DNA from: Prasinococcaceae sp. CCMP 1430
Taxonomy: Eukaryota > Prasinodermophyta > Palmophyllophyceae > Prasinococcales > Prasinococcaceae
Reading direction: 5' to 3'
Length of the DNA: 36,978 nt
NCBI GenBank assembly: GCA_013416795.1
Contig: RQSC01000011.1
Coordinates: forward strand, 327,191-364,168
Shown here: positions 1 through 9,848 of the stretch, piece after piece
Layout: each line of letters opens with the position of its first letter
How positions within the stretch are numbered: the stretch's first letter is position 1
The notes under the pieces: model-generated
The model's input: only the letters and a program-made list of their open reading frames with translations
Databases searched by the model: none
What the model was told of the DNA's origin: nothing
Translations under genes and position numbers: made by a program

Positions 1-2
1 CG

Positions 3-524
3 GCGTACTTCGCCGGAGTGCGCGCCCGCGCCGCTGATGGCGGCGCCGCGGCGCGCGCGCTCGTCGACGTGCGCGAGGCCGCGGGCAAGGGCTACGGCGC
101 GTTCGCGCGGCGCGCGATGGCCCGCCACACGTACCTGGGCGACTACGCGGGCGAGCTTATTTCCAACGAGGAGCTGCGCGAGCGCACCGCCCGCGGCGCC
201 GGCGACTACGTCGTATGCAGCGGGGACGGCGCCGCGCTCGACGGGTACGCCGACGCGCAGGACCGGAGCAGGTTCACGCTCGCGCACACCAACCACGCGC
301 CGCGGGGCTCGCGCGAGGCGAACCTCTTCCGCGTCAAAATGTCCGGCGGGACGGGGGTGGGGATTGCGGAAGGGCGGGGCGATCGGGCCGACGGGGCCGA
401 CCGCGAGGACGCCGGCCGCCCGCGCTGGGCCTTCTTCACCAACAGGGACGTCGCCGCCGGCGAGGAGCTGCAGTGGACGTACTCGGACGGGTACTGGGAG
501 GGGAGGGAGGGGGAGATCGTGTAG
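3..524 (+). CDS. SET-domain protein, 3' end (5' partial)
   Basis: The reading frame is open from the window edge to the TAG at 522-524, so the start lies outside; no in-frame ATG is seen at the left end. The protein has SET-domain hallmarks in order: GKGYGAFA, then DYAGELIS (the N-terminal SET strand), then the LAHTNHAP/REANLF region where SET enzymes carry their conserved N-H motif, and a C-terminal AAGEELQWTY that matches the usual GEELTxDY, with Y near the end. SET proteins normally methylate lysine using S-adenosylmethionine; the substrate cannot be told from this fragment. A D/R/G-rich insert (roughly residues 115-135 of the visible part) separates the last two motifs. No cysteine-rich post-SET region follows. 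The gene converges on CBP20, with 267 nt between the stops. Confidence 0.7.
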   Translation, partial: AYFAGVRARAADGGAAARALVDVREAAGKGYGAFARRAMARHTYLGDYAGELISNEELRERTARGAGDYVVCSGDGAALDGYADAQDRSRFTLAHTNHAPRGSREANLFRVKMSGGTGVGIAEGRGDRADGADREDAGRPRWAFFTNRDVAAGEELQWTYSDGYWEGREGEIV

Positions 525-791
525 TGGAGTGCTGTTGCGTTGTGTAGCGTTACTTTCTTTCTGGCCAGGTAGCTGGCGAAAGCCGTGCCACTGGCGTCGC
601 TCACCAAGTCCTCGCGAGCGGAGCTGCAGCGCGGACGAGGGAGCGCGGGGCAGTCGCTTCGTCGTCCTCGTCGCCCCCGCGCCAAGAGCGGAGCGCGGTC
701 GCGAGCGAAGCGCCGTCGCGAGCGAAGCGCGGTCGCGCCCCCGCTCCCCGGGCGTCGGGCGGCCCTCCGCGAATCGGCGCCAGCGCGCCCG

Positions 792-1797
792 TCAGTCCTC
801 CTCATCGTCCTGCTCCCTCTCCCGCGCGAATCGCGCGTTCTCCTCGCCGCGCGCGCGCTTGGCGTCCCCCCCCTCGTCGCTGGGGCGCGAGCGCTTCTGC
901 GGTCGCACGGGCTGCTGCTGCTGCTGCGGCTGCCGCCGCGGGCCGGGTGGCGGCACTCCGCCTCCCCTGAAGCCCGGACTGCCGCCGAAGCCCGGGCTAC
1001 CGAAGCCTGCCCCTCCCCCGCCCCGCAGCTCGGCCTCCATGACCTTGCCGTACCCGCCGCGCTCCTGGTCGTACTCCGTGCGGTACTCGTCGCGCATCTG
1101 TCCCCCCGACTTGCCGCGGCCGAACTGGCGGCCATCCTCGAAGCCCCAGTCGAAGTCGGCACGGATCTCGCGCTCGTCGAGCATCGTGCCGTTGAGGTAC
1201 GCCACCGCGCGCTCCGCGCCCTGGCGCGTCTTGAAGATCACGAAGCAGAAGCCGCACGGCGTCTTGGTGTTGCGGTCGAGGCCCATCACCACGCGGTCGA
1301 GCTCACCCGCCTTGCCAAACACCTCGGCGATCTGCTCCTCCTTGGTGAAGAAGGACAGGTTGCCGACGTACAGGCTTTCATCGGTTGGGGAGGGTTGTTG
1401 TCCGGCGGTCGGGGGCGGAGGGGGGGGAGGGGGCGCAGGCGCGTTGGGTGGGGCGCGTCAGCACATCGATGTCCCGGGAGGGGGGGGAGTCGCGCAGAGG
1501 GGAGAGAGGAGCGCGCGGAGGGAGGGACGGAGCGAATGCAGGAGGCGCGCGAGGGGACGGAGCGCGCGAAGGGAGGGAGCGCACGAAGGGAGCGCGCTGG
1601 GGATGGCCGCGGCGCGCAGGCGGCCGCGCGGCAGGCCCGCGCGCCCGCGCCCTGATTCCGAGAACAGCCCCGCGCAGCGCGCGCGCGCACCACGGGCTCT
1701 CGGCGATGGCCTTGTCGTACTCGGCCTTGGTGCCCTTGAACTTCCTGTCCATGTATTCGGACAGCGGCACGAGCGACTTGTAGATTTTGGACGCCAT
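792..1797 (-). CDS. NCBP2: Nuclear cap-binding protein subunit 2 (CBP20), two exons
   Basis: CBP20 binds the m7G cap of nuclear RNAs together with CBP80. Exon 1 runs from the ATG at 1797 down to 1694 (donor GTGGTG) or 1691 (donor GTGCGC). Exon 2 is 1374-792, ending in TGA. Both donor choices keep the frame (228 or 229 aa). The join gives [11 protein letters not shown], the RNP2 motif of the RRM. Exon 2 then reads [20 protein letters not shown] (RNP1), [20 protein letters not shown], and a [20 protein letters not shown] stretch; all are near-identical to animal and plant CBP20 and include the cap-stacking region. The C-terminal tail is longer than usual and rich in G, P and Q, ending in an acidic DDEED. 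The intron (about 317 nt) is GC-rich and lacks a clear pyrimidine tract. This is one of the most certain calls here. Confidence 0.93.
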
Positions 1798-2142
1798 GGC
1801 TCGGCCTGGGGGGCGCTAGGGCGAGGACCTGGTCGCGCGCTGCCGGGGCGCGCGCTGTGTGGGCGCGGCCGGCCCTCTCGCGCGCCACCCAGCTCTGTGC
1901 CCCCCCCTCCCGCCGACTTTTTGTTTTGGGTAATTGTTTGGTATTTCCCTGATACATCACTTTTATTTCTAAATCAAAATCGGAACAGGCACTCTAAGAA
2001 CTTCTTAGTTAGCAAGGAAAAGGTGTGCGCGGGAGCCGATGGCAGAGTGGCGGCGATTCGAGTGTGGTGAGCTGTCAGCGCCAGTGCACGCTCGAGCGAG
2101 GCGTGGGTTCCGGCCGCCTTTCGGCGGCATCTCCCCCCACGT
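1798..2142. other. Intergenic: CBP20 promoter side and 3' flank of RCC1-like gene A
   Basis: This holds the upstream region of CBP20 and the downstream region of RCC1-like gene A. Positions 1915-2000 are markedly AT-rich against a very GC-rich background and are a plausible promoter. Positions 2035-2142 recur almost unchanged at 31023-31132 behind RCC1-like gene B, so the gene duplication included the 3' flank. Confidence 0.5.
2113..2128 (-). other. 3' UTR stem-loop with GAAA tetraloop
   Basis: Read on the minus (mRNA) strand this is GCCGCC-GAAA-GGCGGC, a perfect 6-bp stem closed by a GNRA tetraloop, about 15 nt after the stop codon of RCC1-like gene A. The same hairpin follows gene B (31101-31114) and, with a GAGA loop, the tail fragment (30331-30342). 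Role unknown; a 3' UTR structure is the obvious guess. Confidence 0.5.
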
Positions 2143-4473
2143 TCACTTGGGCGTGCACACGTTCTTCTTGAATGCGCAGAGCTTCTTGGCGTCGCCCTGC
2201 TTGCACTCCTTCTTGTTCTTGGCGGCCTTGCAGAGCTTCTTGATGGCCTTTTTGGAGAGCTCGGACTGGTCGGTCTTCTTCGACTCCTTCTTCTTGTTCT
2301 TGTTCTTCTTCTTCTTGCCGGTGGGCTCGTCGCCCTCCTCGGGAGGAGGCGACGGGGTGCCGGAGAGCTTGTCGGACTTGCCGGCCTTCTTCTTGTTCTT
2401 CTTCTTGTCCTTGCCGGTGGGCGACGACGCGCCTGGCAGAGTGATGTCGAGGGCTGGCGCTGTTGCGTCGTCGAACAGGCCCTCCGCATCTTCGGCGGAC
2501 TGGGCGGACGTCGAGGACTCGCCGCCCTCGAACGCGCCCGGCACGTCCGTCTGGCCGTGGTCGTCACGACCCCAGCAGTAGATCGCGCCGTCGTCCCGGG
2601 CGACGCCGCACGTGTGAGCCGCTCCGGCGCTCACGGACGCCCACGCGCCCACGCCGCTCGGCACGTCCAGCTGGCCGTCGGCGTTGTGCCCCCAGCAGTG
2701 CATCGAGCCGTCGTCCTGGGCGACGCCGCACGTGTGCCAGTCTCCTGCGCTCACTGAGGACCACGCGCCCGCGCCGCTCGGCGCGTCCGCCTCGCCGGCG
2801 GCGTTGCTTCCCCAGCAGTGAATCGCGCCGTCGGCCTGCGCGACGCCGCACGTGTGAAAGTATCCTGCGCTCACCGAGGACCACGCGCCCACCTCGCTCG
2901 GCACGTCCGCCTGGCCGTAGGAGCTCCGTCCCCAGCAGTGCAGCGCGCCGTCGGCCAGCGCGACGCCGCACGTGTGGAAGGTTCCGGCGCTCACGGAGGA
3001 CCACGCGCTCACAGTGCTGGGCACGTCGCTCTGGCCGAAGAGGTTCCACCCCCAGCAGCGGAGCGCGCCGTCGGCCCGCGCGACGCCGCACGTGTGGGCC
3101 CCTCCGGCGCTCACGGAGGACCACGCGCGGACGGCGCTCGGCACGTCCGCCTGGCCCGCGTAGTTGGACCCCCAGCACTGGAGCGCGCCGTCGGCCCGCG
3201 CGACGCCGCACGTGTGGGAGAGTCCGGCGCTCACGGAGGACCACGCGTTGTCGCGCCCCGCATCGTGCGGCACGTGCACGTAGCCGTCGCCCGGGGTCGT
3301 CGCGTCGAGCGGCAGCCGCACGCGCTCCGGCGTGCACACGCTCGCGGGCCGCGAGTGCCTTCGCGACGAGTCGTCCACAGCGAGGGGCGGCGGAGATTGG
3401 GGGTTGTTGGGCGGCGGGCTCGATGGCGAGCTCGAAGGAAGGCTCGGCGGAGGCGGGCTCTCTGGCGGAGCATTAGCCGGGACGGGGCTGGGCGACGGGC
3501 TCGACGGCGGGCTGGCCGCCGGCGGAGGACTCGTCGGGCTCGCCACGTCAGATGTGCTCGGCACGTCCGTCTGGCCATTTGTGTTTCTCCCCCAGCAGTA
3601 GATCGCGCCGTCGGCCACGCCGCACGTGTGGTGGATTCCGGCGCTCACGGTGGACCACGCGCCCACGCCGCTGGGCACGTCCGTCTGGCCATAGTCGTTG
3701 GTGCCCCAGCAGAGCAACGTGCCGTTGGCCTGCAAGATGCCGCATGTGTGCCACCCTCCGGCGCTCACGGTGGACCACGCGCCCGCGCCGCTCGGCACGT
3801 CGGTCTGGTTCCAGACGTCCTGTCCCCAGCAGCGCAGCGCGCCGTCCGCCAGCGCGATGCCGCACGTGTGGTAGTTTCCGGCGCTCACGGAGGACCAAGC
3901 GCTCACGTCGCTCGGCACGTCCGACTGGTTGTAGTAGCTGTTGGATCCCCAGCATTGCAGCGCGGAGTCCGCCTGCGCGATGCCGCACGTGTGGTCGTAT
4001 CCGAGGCTCGCGGAGGACCACGCAGTCACGTCGCTCGGCATGGCGGTCTGGCCCGCGTAGCTCAATCCCCAGCAGTGGAGCGCGCCGTCCGCCCGCGCGA
4101 TGCCGCACGTGTGAGTCGCTCCGGCGCTCACGGAGGACCACGCGCTCACGTTGCTGGGCACGTCCATCTGGCTGTCGACGTCGCGCCCCCAGCAGTGCAT
4201 AGCGCCGTCGTCCCGCGCGACGCCGCACGTGTGCGCGTCTCCTGCGCTCACCGAGGACCACGCGCTCACGTTGCTCGGCACGTCCACTAGCGCGCCGAGG
4301 TAGTCTTCGTCGTACATCATGGCATTTTCGGACGGTGCTTCGCCTCCCCAACAGCGCAGCTCGCCGTCGGCGAGCGAGAGGGCGCACGTGGCCCTGTATC
4401 CGGCGCTCAGGGAGTACGATTCGCGGTGCGAGTCGGGAGCGGCGGCCGCACCGCGCGGTGCGAGCAGCGCCAC
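2143..4473 (-). CDS. RCC1-like double beta-propeller protein with Lys/Cys tail (gene A)
   Basis: A tandem-repeat protein of about 776 aa. Each repeat (37-40 aa) carries AWSSVSAG, HTCG, DGA and CWG, the signature of the RCC1/BLIP-II propeller superfamily. Seven CWG repeats are followed by a Pro/Ser-rich linker (about 3400-3545), six more CWG repeats plus one scrambled blade, then a Lys-rich tail with four cysteines (KKLCKAAKNKKECKQG region). The frame is open above 4473 to a TAG near 4496 and encodes a hydrophobic AAWAAVALLAP stretch that resembles a signal peptide, but no in-frame ATG is present. The true start is therefore unsettled: GTG at 4473 is only the nominal start, and an upstream exon is possible. 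The signal-like start and SPPP linker suggest a secreted or wall protein, not a Ran exchange factor. The scrambled blade coincides with the complemented block at 3291-3360. Gene B at 31571-33691 is its paralog. Confidence 0.75.
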   Translation of the reverse strand: MALLAPRGAAAAPDSHRESYSLSAGYRATCALSLADGELRCWGGEAPSENAMMYDEDYLGALVDVPSNVSAWSSVSAGDAHTCGVARDDGAMHCWGRDVDSQMDVPSNVSAWSSVSAGATHTCGIARADGALHCWGLSYAGQTAMPSDVTAWSSASLGYDHTCGIAQADSALQCWGSNSYYNQSDVPSDVSAWSSVSAGNYHTCGIALADGALRCWGQDVWNQTDVPSGAGAWSTVSAGGWHTCGILQANGTLLCWGTNDYGQTDVPSGVGAWSTVSAGIHHTCGVADGAIYCWGRNTNGQTDVPSTSDVASPTSPPPAASPPSSPSPSPVPANAPPESPPPPSLPSSSPSSPPPNNPQSPPPLAVDDSSRRHSRPASVCTPERVRLPLDATTPGDGYVHVPHDAGRDNAWSSVSAGLSHTCGVARADGALQCWGSNYAGQADVPSAVRAWSSVSAGGAHTCGVARADGALRCWGWNLFGQSDVPSTVSAWSSVSAGTFHTCGVALADGALHCWGRSSYGQADVPSEVGAWSSVSAGYFHTCGVAQADGAIHCWGSNAAGEADAPSGAGAWSSVSAGDWHTCGVAQDDGSMHCWGHNADGQLDVPSGVGAWASVSAGAAHTCGVARDDGAIYCWGRDDHGQTDVPGAFEGGESSTSAQSAEDAEGLFDDATAPALDITLPGASSPTGKDKKKNKKKAGKSDKLSGTPSPPPEEGDEPTGKKKKNKNKKKESKKTDQSELSKKAIKKLCKAAKNKKECKQGDAKKLCAFKKNVCTPK
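3291..3360. other. Non-reversed complement block in RCC1-like gene A
   Basis: Every one of these 70 bases is the plain complement, in the same left-to-right order, of 32305-32374 in RCC1-like gene B. In gene B the block encodes a normal blade ending SHTCGLAHADGELRCWG; here the minus strand instead encodes an R/P-rich stretch with no CWG. Sequence on both sides aligns directly between the paralogs, so only this block is altered. Confidence 0.9.
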
Positions 4474-4595
4474 CGCCGCCCATGCCGCGCTCTATTTCAC
4501 CGTCAGAGCAATCAGCCAGGTACGCGCGCGGGGGCGCGTGCAGGGGCGCGCGCGGAGGGCGGGGCCGCCCTTCGCCGCCCTTCTCCGACGGCCGC

Positions 4596-6832
4596 GATGG
4601 GCGCCAAAGAGACCCGCGGCGTCCCGGTCGAGTACTGCGGCGTGCCCGTGACTTCCTTTCCCGCCCCGGCGCGTGAGTTCCTCGGCGCCTTCGACGCGAA
4701 TGGCGACGGCGTCATCGACCTGAGCGAGCTCGAGTCGGCCGCGCGCATGCTCGAACACGCGCGCAAGGGCAGCCTCACGGTTGACATGTTCCCCGAGCGC
4801 CTGCAAGACACCGTGCGTGCTCTCGACGATGAGGGCGACGGCGTGCTGGAGCTCGACGAGATCACCGAAATGGTCGAGACGTACGCCGCTCTGAAGGAGC
4901 AGAACAAGACGGGCGAGATCAACATATCCACCCTGCCCAAGGAGATCCAGCCATCGCTGAAGGTGTTTGACGTCGACGGAGATGGAACCGTAGCGCCCAT
5001 GGAGCTCGCACGCGGCGCCGAGCTGTACATCGAGTCCAAGAAGACGGTCAAGAAGCTCACCAGGCTCTCGGTTGCGCTGCTCTTGTTGATGGGCGTCATG
5101 CTCGCCGCTATCACGGGCCTCGTCTTCGCCGTGGTCGAACTGTCCAAAGAGACCAGCACCGGCTCGGGCGGCGTGCAGACCGTGAAGGGCGGGGATGCGC
5201 CCGTGGCGACCGCCAAGGTGGAGGAGCGCGGAAAACTCTTTGATCTGGCAAAGGCCAAGGACAGCACGCTGCTCGCCGTTACCAAGCTCGGCCCCCTCTT
5301 TTCGGGGGAGGACAGCCACGCCTTCAGCGTCACCGGCTACTCGCGCATGGGCGGCGAGGTGCGTTTCTACACCTCGAGCGGCAGCATCGTGTACGTGCGC
5401 GAAAACGAGTACCATGTCGCCTCGGCCCAGGGCGAGACGATCATCCCCGTCACGACCAGGGCCGATGCGAACCAGCGGCGGCGGCTGATGTCGGACACGA
5501 GCGAGGAGAGCTTCACCCAGGACGTGGGCGCGAGCATCGTGGATAACAACAAGCCCACGCCCCCCAAGGAGTGGACCTGCGATCCCGGCTATTACGCCGT
5601 GGGCGACGGCTGCGACTGCAACTGCGGCGCGCCCGACCCGGACTGCCTGACCTGCGAGGACGACGGGACGTACCAGCAAGGTGTGTTTGGCTGCAACAAC
5701 ACTCTGGACCGGTGCGCCGCCGACGCGACGTGCACATCGGGGCCGCACCACTGCGCGGATGGCAAGACGATGAGCGAGGAGGAGCACAGCGCGTGGCTGT
5801 TAACAGCCACCGACAGCTACAGCGACGACTACGCAGACAACCACACCGACTACGACTACGACTACGACTACGACGACTACGGCTGCGGCTACGGCTACCA
5901 CGAGGACTTTGGCTACGGCTACGGCTGCCACAACTACGACTACGACGACCCGACGCGCCGCCACCCTACGACTCCTTCTACCCGCCGTCACCGGATGCGC
6001 CCCCACCGTTCTACTCGCCGCCGTCACCGGATGTGCCCTGGCCGAACGCGCCCCCACCGAACGCGCCGCCACCGGACGCGCCCCCACCGGACTACTCCTA
6101 TGACTACTCCTACGCGCCCCCACCGGACGCGCCCCCACCGGACGCGCCCCCACCGGACGCGCCCCCACCGGACGCGCCGCCACCGGACGCGCCTCCACCG
6201 AACGCGCCACCACCGTACGCGCCGCCGCCGAACGGTGACGACTACGAGGACGATCCTCCCATCGAGATCCTCCGGACGTTGCCGGAAGAAGAGCTTGACT
6301 ACGCGGAGACGGAATTCGCTGTTGACCTTTTCGACAGAAGTTATGGGTACGATGGGCAGACTGCTATGATGGATATTGGAGAAGTGTATCACCCCCTGTG
6401 GCTCGTGTGGCGCTATTTTGCCAAGGTGCGGCGCGCAGACGACCGCTTAGGCCGGCGCAAGGGGGGGCGACGCGCGCCGACTTCAAGTGGGCGGCCTTTT
6501 CGAGAGCCATCGCCAGAGACCGCTTTGACATCCGCAGGCACTCCGACATCGACTTCGCGGCGACGGATGACGACGGCCACCTCTATCGCGAGGAGGGATT
6601 CGATGAAATGTTCCCCAAGTCACGGGAATGGAGGGAATTCGCGGACCTCTTCTATGGCGCGGATTACGATTACAGTGGTACTCTGCCGTCGCTCGAGTGC
6701 AAGCTGGACGACGTGGGCGTCGTGACAGGTGCTGTGTACGCCGATGCCGAGGTTTCCTTTGTCATGGATGGCGACGAGACGTCAGCATTGCGTTTCCGAT
6801 CGTTTTCCACAACGATCGAAAGGAACAACTGA
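4596..6832 (+). CDS. EF-hand, single-pass membrane protein with Cys-rich and Pro-rich ectodomain (two frameshifts)
   Basis: The ATG at 4596 opens MGAKETRGVPVEYCG. Three EF-hand-like calcium loops follow: DANGDGVIDLSE (about residues 31-42), DDEGDGVLELDE (about 75-86) and DVDGDGTVAPME (about 127-138). A basic KKTVKKL then precedes a hydrophobic helix LSVALLLLMGVMLAAITGL (about 157-175). The rest should lie across the membrane: a globular part, a cysteine-rich CDCNCGAPDPDC motif, Tyr/Asp/Gly repeats, a run of APPPD repeats, and a terminal EF-hand-like region ending in TGA at 6830-6832. The frame shifts twice: near 5950 (one C short in the run before the first PDAPPP) and at the G7 tract near 6461-6467 (8 G would restore the frame). 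Both are what single-base deletions would give, so sequencing error or recent pseudogenisation are both possible. Intact length would be about 745 aa. The CDCNCG motif with EF-hands is known from phytoplankton proteins; function unknown. Confidence 0.7.
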
Positions 6833-7711
6833 AGCCAAGACTATCGAGCCGGCACCGCTGGCCGCGTTGCTGACCGTCGCTGAGCGCCTCGACAAAACGT
6901 AGGCACTCCCCAGTTGAACTTCGCCCACGAGGACGGCGAGTTGCAAGGTGCGGTCACGCATCTTTGAGGGCGACAAGCTCAACAACCTTCGAGCCACCTG
7001 GGGTTCGAGCACGCAAATGTCAGACGCTGCACGATTGCGACCACAGCAGATAGAGCTATCGACGTCGCATCGCCCACTCCTAGTTTCCTGCGCCCGCCAT
7101 CCCAATGTGTATGAGACATGGCGTGTGTGGATCCAGTCGCTCGCCCCGCCTGCTCCGCCCCGCGCGCGCGGGGTGGCGGGCACGCCGCCGGCGCCGTTCC
7201 CCGGCAGCCGCGTACCAGGACTGTACTGTGGTCCAGCTAGACTCTCGAGGCAGCCGGCCGACAGCGCCGGGTCGCCAGGGTTCTCTAGCTAGCTAGAGAC
7301 TACTCCTACAGTCGTCGTACTGTAGAACGCAGCGTGACGCCGTGTCTGGCCGCACCAACGGGCGGTGAGACCGGGGATGACATCCTCTGACCGAGGCAGG
7401 AAGGCGGGGTCACCCGGGTGAGCGCGAAGGACAGTACATGTACATACAGTAGTCACTAGTGCAGTACTAGTACTACTGTACTGTAACTGCCCTCGAGCTG
7501 TACGAGCGAGCGTGTGTGGGGTGAGGGGGGTGGGTGGGGGCGGTAGCAGGAGCCACTCGAGGGCGCCCCAGCAGGCGCCCACCGCCGCGCCGCCTTGACC
7601 CCTCCCTGTTTCCCACGCGCGTGCCCCCTGTGGTGGTGTGTGTTGGGGGGGGGGGGGAGTGCGGCGCGGCGTGGGCGCGCGCTTTGCCGCCGCGGCGTCC
7701 CGAAGGCGACG
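6833..7711. other. Intergenic, palindrome-rich upstream region of the ABC transporter gene
   Basis: No convincing coding frame. The second half is richer in A/T than its surroundings and contains a cluster of perfect palindromes and hairpins (7282-7479, listed separately), then a G-rich run at 7645-7657 just before the transporter start. Confidence 0.5.
7282..7479. repeat. Cluster of perfect palindromes and hairpins
   Basis: An 18-nt perfect palindrome, TCTCTAGCTAGCTAGAGA, sits at 7282-7299. A 7-bp hairpin, CTACAGT/ACTGTAG, follows at 7306-7325. Two 10-nt palindromes lie at 7434-7443 (GTACATGTAC) and 7464-7473 (GTACTAGTAC). The second is nested in an 8-bp inverted repeat, ACAGTAGT/ACTACTGT (7446-7453 and 7472-7479). 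Such density in a GC-rich genome suggests binding sites or a cruciform-forming region. Confidence 0.6.
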
Positions 7712-9848
7712 ATGTCCATCTGGGAGGGCGTGGCGCCGCGTGCCGGGCTGCGCGAGCCGCTGCTCGCGCCGTCCGACGCGCACCGCCGCGCTGCTGGCGC
7801 TCGGTGCGCGCGAGGCCGCCTGGGTGGGCGCCGGCGTCGCGGCCCTGCTTGTGAGGCTGCCCTTCTCGCTGTCGATGCCGCTGTGGACCGCGCGTGCCGT
7901 GGACGAGCTCTATGGCTCCGACGAAGCGCGTGACATGGCGGCGGTGCGGCGCACGCTGCTGTACATGGCCGCCGCGGGCACCATCGATGCCGCGCTCGAC
8001 TTTTGGTGTGTGTTCCTCTTCGGCTATGCGCAGCAGCGCCTCGTGCGGCAGCTGCGGCTCGACACGATGGCGGCCATCCTGCGGCAGGAGGTGGCGTATT
8101 TCGACGCAACGACCAGCGGTGAGCTGCTGAGCCGGCTGACGGCGGACTGCGAGGCGATGGCGGGCGACCTCACCAACGTGCTGCGCTCGGTGGTGGAGGC
8201 CGTTGTGCGCATCGGCTGGATTGCCGCGTACATGCTCTACTCGTCGCCGCGGTTGGGCGGGGTTGCGTGCTGCGTGGTGCCGCTCACCGCCGCAGTGACG
8301 CGCTGCTACGCGCGCTGGCTGCATGCCAACGCCACGCGCGTGCAGGCGGCGCTCGCGCGCGCCAACGCCTCCGCTGCCGAGGCGCTCGCCGGCCTGCGGA
8401 CGGTGCTCGCCTTCGCCGCGGAGCGCGCCGAGCTCGCGCGCTTCGGCGCGGCCGTCGAGGAGCACCACTGGCTCAACGTGCGTCAGCTGGTCATAACGGG
8501 CGCGTACTACGCCGTGGCCGCCACCCTGCTCTCTAACACCGCCGTGGCGGTGGCGCTGCTAGCATACGGCGCCGTGCTTGTCGCGGAAGGCTCCATCTCC
8601 CCCGCCACGCTGCTGGGATTCATGCTGTACCAGGCGCAGCTGCAGGAGTATTGGAACAACCTTCTGAACGCGCTCACCGGCTTGGTGCGCTCGTCGGGCG
8701 CGGGCGCCAAGGTTTTCGAGCTGCTCGGTAGGCAGCCCAAGTGCGTGCGCCTCGACGGGGGCGGGCTCGGCGACGCGTGTGGTTGGCTCGGCGACGGACT
8801 ACGCGACAACACGGCGCCGGGGCGGACTGGTGGAGGCGGACGCGTGGGTGCTGACGCCGATGCGAGCACGCGCGCCAAGGCACGGGCGCATTTGCTGGGC
8901 GTCGACGTGCGCGACGTGTCCTTCGCGTACCCCACGCGGCCATCCGTGCGCGTGCTCGACGGCGTGGGCCTGCGCGCGGAGGCCGGCGAGACGGTGGCGC
9001 TGTGCGGGGCGAGCGGCAGCGGCAAGAGCACGCTTTTTCACATGCTTCAGGGGTTCTACGAGCCCGACGCGGGAGGCGTGTTCCTCTTGGGCGATGTGGT
9101 TGGTGGCGAGGCCGCTGTGTGTGCCATCCCACACCGTGCTCTGCATCGGCTGGTGGCGCTGGTTGGCCAGGAGCCGGTGCTCTTTTCCGGGTCCGTGGAG
9201 TATAACATCCTGTACGGCGCGCTCGCCGACCTGGTGGCGGAGCGTGAAGTAGCCGACGTCGCGCGCCCGCGCATGCGCGCTCGCGAGCGCACGCGAGCGG
9301 GGCTCGCGGGGGCGTTTGGGCTGCGCGGGCGCGTAGGCGCGGACTCGGATGTGAGGGCGAGCGGCTGGGAGGACCTCGTCGGCTCGCCCGCGGCCCTGGT
9401 AGACCTGCGCGCGCGCGCGCGCGCCGCTGCGGCCCTCGCGAACGCCGCGGGCTTCATCGATGCGCTGCCCGAGGGCTACGCTACGCAGGTGGGCGAGGGT
9501 GGCGCGGCGCTGAGCGGCGGGCAGAAGCAACGTGTGGCCATCGCGCGGGCGCTGCTCCGCGACCCGGCGCTGCTGCTGCTCGACGAGGCCACCAGCGCAC
9601 TCGACTCGGAGAGCGAGGCGGCCGTGCAGGAGGCGCTCGAGTCCGCTGCCGCCGGCCGCACCACTATGGTCATCGCGCACCGCCTGTCGACCATCCGCCG
9701 CGCGGACGCCATCCACGTGCTGCGCGCGGGCCGCGTCGTGCAGAGCGGCACGCACGCCGCGCTTCGCGCCGACGCGCGCGGCGCGTACGCGGCGCTCGCG
9801 CACGCGCAGGAGCTGCGCGACGACGCGGGGACAGATGAGGACTCGTGA
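7712..9848 (+). CDS. Half-size ABC transporter, ABCB/TAP-like (one frameshift near the N-terminus)
   Basis: One transmembrane domain followed by one nucleotide-binding domain, the layout of ABCB half-transporters that work as dimers. Nucleotide-binding motifs in order: Walker A GASGSGKST (near residue 432), Q-loop VGQEPVLFSG, signature LSGGQKQRVAIARAL (near 600), Walker B LLLLDEATSALDSES, H-loop IAHRLST. The only plausible ATG, 7712 (MSIWEGVAP...LLAPSDAHR), is one base out of frame with the rest; dropping one base near 7786-7792 joins it to ALLALGAREAAWVGAGVAA, a good first helix. An alternative is an intron with a GTGCGCG donor near 7802, which would delete much of that helix. About 45 extra Arg/Ala/Gly-rich residues (about 9265-9430) sit between the Q-loop and the signature, and a Gly/Asp-rich linker (about 8755-8880) joins the two domains. 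Substrate not deducible. Ends at TGA 9846-9848. Confidence 0.85.

Noticed and set aside
2143-4473. RCC1-like gene as the Ran exchange factor RCC1
   Set aside because: Signal-like start, Pro linker, CWG repeat style and two propellers do not fit nuclear RCC1.
6995-7020. GGTTCGAGC as a tRNA B box
   Set aside because: No matching A box, acceptor stem or T-arm pairing around it.
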